A stretch of DNA of 64,000 nucleotides from SB15 sp964639245 (GTDB taxonomy: Bacteria > Chloroflexota > Anaerolineae > Aggregatilineales > J027), in assembly GCA_964639245.1 (NCBI GenBank), contig CAZXCU010000002.1, positions 248,001-312,000 on the forward strand, written 5' to 3'. The notes beneath the pieces are model-generated. The model was not told the DNA's origin. It saw only the letters and a program-made list of their open reading frames with translations, and ran no database searches. Positions 59,600 through 64,000 of the stretch are shown piece after piece (positions within the stretch are counted from its first letter, which is position 1; each line of letters starts with the position of its first letter). Position numbers and translations under genes: made by a program.

Positions 59600-60340
59600 T
59601 TAAGCCGTTTCTGCTTCAGAGATATGGAGTGACTCCAAGGCCATCAGCGCAGCGGCTTGTTCAGCGCTGCGCTTGCTTTTCCCCGTTCCCCAACCGAGTG
59701 CTTCCTCGCCCATCCGCACTTCCACCGTGAACATTTTCTGGTGGTCTGGCCCTTCCGCAGACAGGGTATAGTATTTGGGGGTGATATGCTCACTTTGCGA
59801 CTGTGACCATTCTTGCAAGCGGCTTTTGGCATCCTTCAGCCATTCCTTCCGCAAACTCACCGCCAAGCCCATTTCAAAATAGGGTGCAAAAAATTCACGG
59901 ACTTTTTCAATGCCCTGATCCAGATAAATCGCGCCGATGATGGCTTCAAACGCCCCGCATAAATTGGAAATGCGCTCCCGCCCGCCGTTGATTTCTTCGC
60001 CCCGCCCTAAGCGTAACTGCTCATCCACATGGCAAAGTCCGGCAAATTCTGCCAGTGTTTCCGTGCGGACAATCGTTGAACGCATCCGTGTGAGGCGACC
60101 TTCGCTCAGGTCAGGGTAGCGCTGAAATAACCAATCCCCCACTACAAATTCCAGAATCGCATCGCCTAAAAATTCCAGCCGTTCATTGTCCGGTACAGGA
60201 TGGTCAAATTCACGATTTTCATTGATATAGGAGCGATGGGTCAGCGCTTGCAGCAGCAGATTTTTGTCATGAAACGTCACACCAAGCAGGGCTTCTGCAT
60301 GGTGAATAATATCATCGTCCTCCACGGGTCGTATCTCCAT
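59600..60340 (-). CDS. rnc: Ribonuclease III
   Basis: RNase III cuts double-stranded RNA in rRNA and mRNA processing. From the ATG at 60340 (MEIRPVEDDDII) the 246-residue protein has the catalytic signature NERLEFLGDAIL, the downstream acidic AFEAIIGAIYLDQG and a C-terminal dsRNA-binding domain (about 170-240, KSRLQEWSQSQ, KSAEQAAALMAL-like). A TTG start at 60412 would add 24 residues but would sit only three bases from its purine-rich site. The start lies inside the end of the moaD/E fusion (29-base overlap), so it is the last gene of that operon. Confidence 0.95.
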   Translation of the reverse strand: MEIRPVEDDDIIHHAEALLGVTFHDKNLLLQALTHRSYINENREFDHPVPDNERLEFLGDAILEFVVGDWLFQRYPDLSEGRLTRMRSTIVRTETLAEFAGLCHVDEQLRLGRGEEINGGRERISNLCGAFEAIIGAIYLDQGIEKVREFFAPYFEMGLAVSLRKEWLKDAKSRLQEWSQSQSEHITPKYYTLSAEGPDHQKMFTVEVRMGEEALGWGTGKSKRSAEQAAALMALESLHISEAETA

Positions 60341-61025
60341 GCGTGGGGGTGTAGTGGCCTTCGACCCAACTTGCTCCGGTGGGGCGGATTTCTTTTTTCC
60401 AGACAGGGACAATTTCCTTTAATCGGTCAATGCCATAGCGGGCGGCTTCAAAACACCCTTCATCCCGATGGCCTGACGCACAGGCAATTAATACAGTGGG
60501 TTGGCTCACATGCAGCACCCCGATACTTTGAACAATGGCAATCCCCTGTACCAGCGCCCATTTTTCGCGGATTTCTTGAGCAACCTGCTGCATTTTTGCC
60601 AATGCCATCGGTTCATAGGCTTCATATTCAAGCTGCACAGTTTCAAGGTCGCCGGTTTTGCCGCGCACAAATCCGCTAAACAAGGCCACTGCACCCGTTT
60701 CAGGGCGGACAATTTTCTGGGTGAGGGCGTTTAAATCCACCGCACCGTTGACCAGTTCAAAATGTTCAGGCCACTCATTCCCGCCCGAAACAGGCGGAAA
60801 AAAGGCGATTTCATCACCGGCTTGGAGGACATGCCCCGCGAAAACATATTCCTGATTCACTGCTGCAATTGCACTCGGCAGCGCTGGTGCAAGGGCAGGA
60901 AACTCCGCCGTCAGTCGGGCGCGAAGGGCTTCAATTGTCATCTCTGCTTCAAACGGCAGGGTGGTTCGTTCGCGTTGGGCAAGGTCTTTCAGCGTCGCAA
61001 AAAATCGAATCGTGATATTACTCAT
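60312..61025 (-). CDS. moaX: Molybdopterin synthase, MoaD-MoaE fusion
   Basis: Molybdopterin synthase adds two sulfurs to precursor Z (cPMP). The 237-residue protein joins a ubiquitin-like MoaD (about 1-82) to MoaE (about 88-225: VALFSGFVRG, EYEAYEPMA, VPVWKKEIRPTGASWVEG with the catalytic Lys). MoaD must expose its Gly-Gly end for sulfur transfer; here Gly81-Gly82 (PPVSGGNEWP) is followed directly by MoaE, so cleavage after residue 82 is needed, as reported for MoaX fusions. It overlaps moaC by eight bases and rnc by 29. Cysteine desulfurase elsewhere in the window could supply the sulfur. Confidence 0.93.
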   Translation of the reverse strand: MSNITIRFFATLKDLAQRERTTLPFEAEMTIEALRARLTAEFPALAPALPSAIAAVNQEYVFAGHVLQAGDEIAFFPPVSGGNEWPEHFELVNGAVDLNALTQKIVRPETGAVALFSGFVRGKTGDLETVQLEYEAYEPMALAKMQQVAQEIREKWALVQGIAIVQSIGVLHVSQPTVLIACASGHRDEGCFEAARYGIDRLKEIVPVWKKEIRPTGASWVEGHYTPTHGDTTRGGR

Positions 61026-61512
61026 CCGCTAGATAGTCTCCGTGAATCCCGCCGCGTTTTTCCACCAGATGAATCCCCTCAATTCGCATGGTGCGGTCAA
61101 TCGCTTTTGCCATGTCATAAATCGTCAGGGCTGCCACGTTGACGGCGGTGAGCGCTTCCATTTCCACCCCTGTTTTACCAATGGTACGGGCGGTGCTGGT
61201 GATTTTGACCGCGTTTTGGCTTTCCTCAAGGGTCAACTCAACATTGAGATAGGTCAGGGCAATTGGATGGCACAGTGGAATCAATTCTGCCGTCCGTTTT
61301 GCGCCCATAATGCCCGCGATGCGTGCAATACTCAACACATCCCCTTTTTTGATATTGCCTTCGCGGATGGCGGTTAGGGTTGCGGGTTGCATTTTGACCC
61401 ATCCCATTGCCACCGCCACTCGTTCGGTGTCTGGTTTTTCGCCCACATCCACCATGCGGGCGGCACCGCTGTCGTCGAGATGGGTCAGTTTATCGGAGTG
61501 GTTTGGGGACAT
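61018..61512 (-). CDS. moaC: Cyclic pyranopterin monophosphate synthase
   Basis: MoaC acts with MoaA to form cPMP from GTP. From the ATG at 61512 (MSPNHSDKLTHLDD) the 164-residue protein has the normal length and the motifs ELIPLCHPI, TGVEMEALTAV and CDMAKA-like YDMAKAID, with the catalytic Lys in ARTIGKTGVEM. Longer in-frame starts would reach far into the FHA gene. The start overlaps the end of that gene by 23 bases, and the next gene follows with an eight-base overlap. No moaA is visible in this window. Confidence 0.93.
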   Translation of the reverse strand: MSPNHSDKLTHLDDSGAARMVDVGEKPDTERVAVAMGWVKMQPATLTAIREGNIKKGDVLSIARIAGIMGAKRTAELIPLCHPIALTYLNVELTLEESQNAVKITSTARTIGKTGVEMEALTAVNVAALTIYDMAKAIDRTMRIEGIHLVEKRGGIHGDYLADE

Positions 61513-62050
61513 CTTCAAAACTGACTCGCATGGTAAGCTGCCCCAAACGAACTTCATCACCATCCCGCAAAATCCGGGGTTGTTCTGGCACAAGCGCGTG
61601 ACCGTTCAAAAAGGTTTTGTTGGCACTGTTAAGGTCAACAATCACAATCGTTTCGCTTTGCTGGCGCAGTGCGGCGTGTTGACGGGAAACACCGCGTTCG
61701 TAAGCCTCATACGGGCCTAAATCGACATCGGGGGTGTAATCTTTGTGGGTACGTCCCAGCACCTTCTGACTATCCACTTTGACATGAATCGGGGGGGCCT
61801 CATAATCACGGATGGTCAGTACAAGAACGGTTTCTGTGTCGAAGCGGGCTGTCCCCCAGCGCCGTTTAGGGTTGACCTGTCCGGTATCCTCATGAAGGAC
61901 AACGGTAGCCATTCGAGGTTCTTGCAGCAACGTTCCGCAGTTGTAGCAGTAGACTTCAACTTTTGGATTTTCCTTGCCGCAGTTATAGCATTTAATTTTT
62001 ACATTGTCTGGCTGTTGTGTGACGTTATTGGACACAGTTGCTTCCGCCAT
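61490..62050 (-). CDS. FHA domain protein with zinc ribbon
   Basis: The 186-residue protein begins with a four-Cys zinc ribbon (about 20-40: CYNCGKENPKVEVYCYNCG), a short linker, and a C-terminal FHA domain (about 95-180: VLGRTHKDY, VSRQHAAL, DLNSANKTFLNGH). FHA domains read phosphothreonine, so it may report on Ser/Thr kinase activity. It is the first gene of the unit leading into moaC, moaX and rnc; why a phosphothreonine reader heads a molybdopterin operon is unclear. The upstream region (62051-62232) is A+T-rich and divergent with ftsY. Confidence 0.88.
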   Translation of the reverse strand: MAEATVSNNVTQQPDNVKIKCYNCGKENPKVEVYCYNCGTLLQEPRMATVVLHEDTGQVNPKRRWGTARFDTETVLVLTIRDYEAPPIHVKVDSQKVLGRTHKDYTPDVDLGPYEAYERGVSRQHAALRQQSETIVIVDLNSANKTFLNGHALVPEQPRILRDGDEVRLGQLTMRVSFEDVPKPLR

Positions 62051-62232
62051 GGCTTATCCCTTACTGGTGCGCTGTCTCTATCATATTATATGAATTTTCA
62101 ATGAATGCCAAACTAATTCTTTATTATAGGGTGTTTTCATCCATGATTTCTACGTCCTATTTTTTAAATTTTATAGGATAATAGCAAGCGAGTCGAAATT
62201 TTTAATCAGTCTTTACAGGTTGCGAGGCCGCA

Positions 62233-63129
62233 GTGACATTTGGTTCAGGGTTAGCAAAAACACGGCAGGCATTTTTTGGGCGCATTGCCCAGATGGTGGG
62301 CAATACCTCGATTACCGATGAAACATGGGAAGAGATTGAAGCCCTGCTGCTGCAAGGCGATATGGGCGTGCAGACTACCAATCATTTGATTGATGCGCTC
62401 CAGGGACGAGTCAAACGCGAAGGCATCACCCGTCCCGACCAGTTGAATCGGGCGCTGCGCGAAGAATTGGTTAAATTGCTTAAAGAACCCACCCCCTTAA
62501 ACATCAGTGGGCGGGCGCTTTCTGTCGTGCTAATTGTCGGGGTGAATGGGTCTGGCAAAACCACCACCATCGGCAAACTGGCCCGTCGGATGCAACTCAA
62601 CAACCGGAAAGTCATTGTCGCTGCGGCAGATACCTTTCGTGCAGCCGCCATCGACCAACTTGAAATCTGGGGGCAGCGAGCCGGGGTAACAGTGGTCGCA
62701 GGCAAACCCAACAGTGATCCCGGTGCGGTGGTTTTTGACGCGATACAGGCCGCCCAAGCCCGTAACACCGAAGTATTGATTGTGGACACCGCCGGACGGC
62801 TGCATTCCAATTTCAATTTGATGCAGGAATTAACCAAAATTCGCAATGTGATTCGGAAGGTTGTGCCAGATGCCCCGCATGAAACGCTGCTGGTACTGGA
62901 TGGCACCACTGGACAAAACGCGCTGATGCAGGCTAAAAAGTTTATGGAAGCAGTGGATATTACCGGCTTGATTGTCACCAAATTGGACAGTACCGCCAAA
63001 GGGGGGATGGTGTTTGCTATTCATCAGGAACTCGGGCTGCCTATTCACTATGTGGGTTTGGGGGAAGCGATTGAGGATCTGGTGTTCTTTGAACCCAAAA
63101 AATTTGTGGACAGCCTTTTTGACAGCTAA
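62233..63129 (+). CDS. ftsY: Signal recognition particle receptor FtsY
   Basis: FtsY docks SRP-ribosome complexes at the membrane for insertion of membrane proteins. The 298-residue protein consists of the NG domains: an N-terminal four-helix part (about 1-95), P-loop GVNGSGKT (103-110), AAADTFRAAAIDQLE, DTAGR, and TKLDSTAKGG. The acidic A domain of Escherichia coli FtsY is absent, as in many phyla. The GTG start at 62233 has GAGG five to six bases upstream. It is followed by hairpins and prfB, and it diverges from the FHA gene. Confidence 0.97.
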   Translation: MTFGSGLAKTRQAFFGRIAQMVGNTSITDETWEEIEALLLQGDMGVQTTNHLIDALQGRVKREGITRPDQLNRALREELVKLLKEPTPLNISGRALSVVLIVGVNGSGKTTTIGKLARRMQLNNRKVIVAAADTFRAAAIDQLEIWGQRAGVTVVAGKPNSDPGAVVFDAIQAAQARNTEVLIVDTAGRLHSNFNLMQELTKIRNVIRKVVPDAPHETLLVLDGTTGQNALMQAKKFMEAVDITGLIVTKLDSTAKGGMVFAIHQELGLPIHYVGLGEAIEDLVFFEPKKFVDSLFDS

Positions 63130-63158
63130 CCCCACTGGCTGAATGCCTAACCTGTATT

Positions 63159-63217
63159 GGGCAAATGCCCTCAGACGAGAGATCAATAAACCCACGCGGA
63201 CAGCTTTTGTGCTGTCC
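63159..63217 (+). terminator. Two hairpins between ftsY and prfB
   Basis: GGGC (63159-63162) pairs with GCCC (63167-63170), and GGACAGC (63198-63204) pairs with GCTGTCC (63211-63217) around TTTTGT. The second lies about 36 bases before the prfB start and has no T-run after it, so it may be an mRNA leader structure as well as an end to ftsY. Confidence 0.45.
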
Positions 63218-63252
63218 CTGCTATTTATATGGAAGAAAGCAGGAGCAAAACA

Positions 63253-64000
63253 ATGGATACACACCGTCTACGTGATATGCGGCAGGAAATCTCCCGGCTT
63301 ATGGAACGCTTGAACATTGCCGGGCGTGAACGCGAATTGGCGGATTTAGAAAAGCAGGTCGAACAGGAAAGTTTCTGGGCTGACCCGCAAGCCGCGCAGG
63401 GAGTGATGCAAAAACAGGCCAAACTACGCGGGCATATCACCCAATGGACTTCGCTCTTGCAGCGCATTGACGACACGCTTGAACTCGCCGAACTGGGGGA
63501 TTCTGAACTCGCAGCGGAATTGGCGGGGGAAACCGAAAAATTAGCCGATGAAGTCAGCAAAGCCTCTTTTGAAGCCATGATGAGTGGCGAATATGACAGC
63601 GAAGATACGATTTTAGCCATTCATGCGGGCGCGGGGGGGGTCGATGCTCAAGATTGGGCGGCAATGCTCCTCCGAATGTATCTCCGTTGGGCTGAAATGC
63701 ACCGCTTTAAAGTAGAAATTGTGGAAGAAACGGCGGGGGATGAAGCGGGGATTAAATCTGCCATGCTGTCCATTGCGGGGAATTATGCGTTTGGCTATCT
63801 TAAATCGGAAAAAGGGGTGCATCGTATGGTGCGCCTCAGTCCTTTCGATTCCGCCAACCGTCGTCATACCTCGTTTGCACTCGTCGAAGTCTGGCCGGAT
63901 ATTCACGGCGAAATCGATATTGAAGTTGACCCCAAAGACCTGCAAATTGATACCTTTCGGGCCGGCGGTGCGGGTGGTCAGCATGTCCAGAAAAACGATA
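63253..64000 (+). CDS. prfB: Peptide chain release factor 2 (5' part, cut by the right edge)
   Basis: RF2 ends translation at UAA and UGA. The 249 residues present start MDTHRLRDMRQEISRLMERL and include EQESFWADPQAAQGVM, DSEDTILAIHAGAGGVDAQDW and the beginning of the peptidyl-hydrolase loop GGAGGQHVQKND at the last bases; the recognition and C-terminal parts lie beyond the window. AGGAG (63241-63245) precedes the ATG. The programmed +1 frameshift of many RF2 genes is not seen: the frame is open from the ATG with no CTTTGAC site, so the protein is made directly. Confidence 0.95.
   Translation, partial: MDTHRLRDMRQEISRLMERLNIAGRERELADLEKQVEQESFWADPQAAQGVMQKQAKLRGHITQWTSLLQRIDDTLELAELGDSELAAELAGETEKLADEVSKASFEAMMSGEYDSEDTILAIHAGAGGVDAQDWAAMLLRMYLRWAEMHRFKVEIVEETAGDEAGIKSAMLSIAGNYAFGYLKSEKGVHRMVRLSPFDSANRRHTSFALVEVWPDIHGEIDIEVDPKDLQIDTFRAGGAGGQHVQKND

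Noticed and set aside
63253..63350. Programmed +1 frameshift in prfB
   Set aside because: No in-frame TGA and no CTTTGAC site; the first frame is open from a well-placed ATG.
1..64000. CRISPR arrays, rRNA or tRNA genes, integrase or transposase genes
   Set aside because: No regularly spaced direct repeats, no tRNA cloverleaf and no recombinase motifs were found by eye; a covariance-model scan was not possible.

Overview
The window reads as a chromosomal stretch of a bacterium in the phylum Chloroflexota (most likely an Anaerolineae-type lineage); this is inferred from gene content, not from a 16S gene. The pointers are a giant membrane protein carrying the YYYxG-type 'Chlor_Arch_YYY' region, XisH/XisI-type and Uma2-type genes, a DUF4058 protein, an ADP-forming acetyl-CoA synthetase next to its DRTGG partner, many FHA/Ser-Thr-kinase/HEAT-repeat proteins and a MoaD-MoaE fusion. 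No rRNA, tRNA or CRISPR array was found. About 56 genes are supported, packed on both strands with many 1-20 nt overlaps.

Layout: 1-338 is the start of an xisH gene running off the left edge. 509-7062 (+) holds an epoxide-hydrolase-like enzyme, an RseP-like site-2 protease, a HEAT-repeat protein, acylphosphatase and three envelope or zinc-ribbon proteins. 7092-13347 (-) is an energy block: pyruvate kinase, enolase, a DRTGG/BioD-like ATPase and ADP-forming acetyl-CoA synthetase, i.e. lower glycolysis plus acetate-linked ATP formation. 13573-18401 (+) carries a dihydroorotate-dehydrogenase-like protein, OsmC, cysteine desulfurase and a 7TM-PAS histidine kinase. 18417-25612 is mostly minus-strand (thioesterase, an unknown, the 1634-residue YYY protein). 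25965-31832 contains an isochorismatase-like hydrolase, a sortase, a cREC-type receiver and a minus-strand operon of CinA plus degenerate OMP-decarboxylase-like and OPRTase-like proteins. 31889-42286 has DUF4058 and its unknown partner, MalQ, a cNMP-binding protein, YraN, a CrtI-like oxidoreductase, a GT-C-like membrane protein, photolyase and MiaA. 43200-46968 has a YbaK-like deacylase and an incomplete oligopeptide ABC system.

47256-53989 is a tight four-gene envelope operon: a PrsW-like membrane protein, a PsbP/DcrB-like protein, a secreted S1C-type protease with beta-sandwich modules, and a GH3-like surface protein with a Thr/Pro linker and membrane tail. Two of the four lack hallmark catalytic residues. 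54619-56551 is a clearly A+T-richer island with a broken xisI-like gene, a small helical protein, a YeeP/YfjP-type GTPase and a divergent membrane protein; it is the best candidate in the window for an undescribed accessory system. 56552-64000 returns to housekeeping and signalling: Ser/Thr kinase divergent from an FHA-winged-helix regulator, Uma2, DUF4397, then an overlapping operon FHA/zinc-ribbon - moaC - moaD/E fusion - rnc, then ftsY and prfB (cut by the right edge).

Several short inverted-repeat elements (16428-16562, 34206-34299, 47004-47089) look like MITEs, and a second G/C-rich hairpin repeat family occurs at about 15106, 25880, 28807 and 42288. The copy at 28807 lies in frame inside a protein-coding gene.
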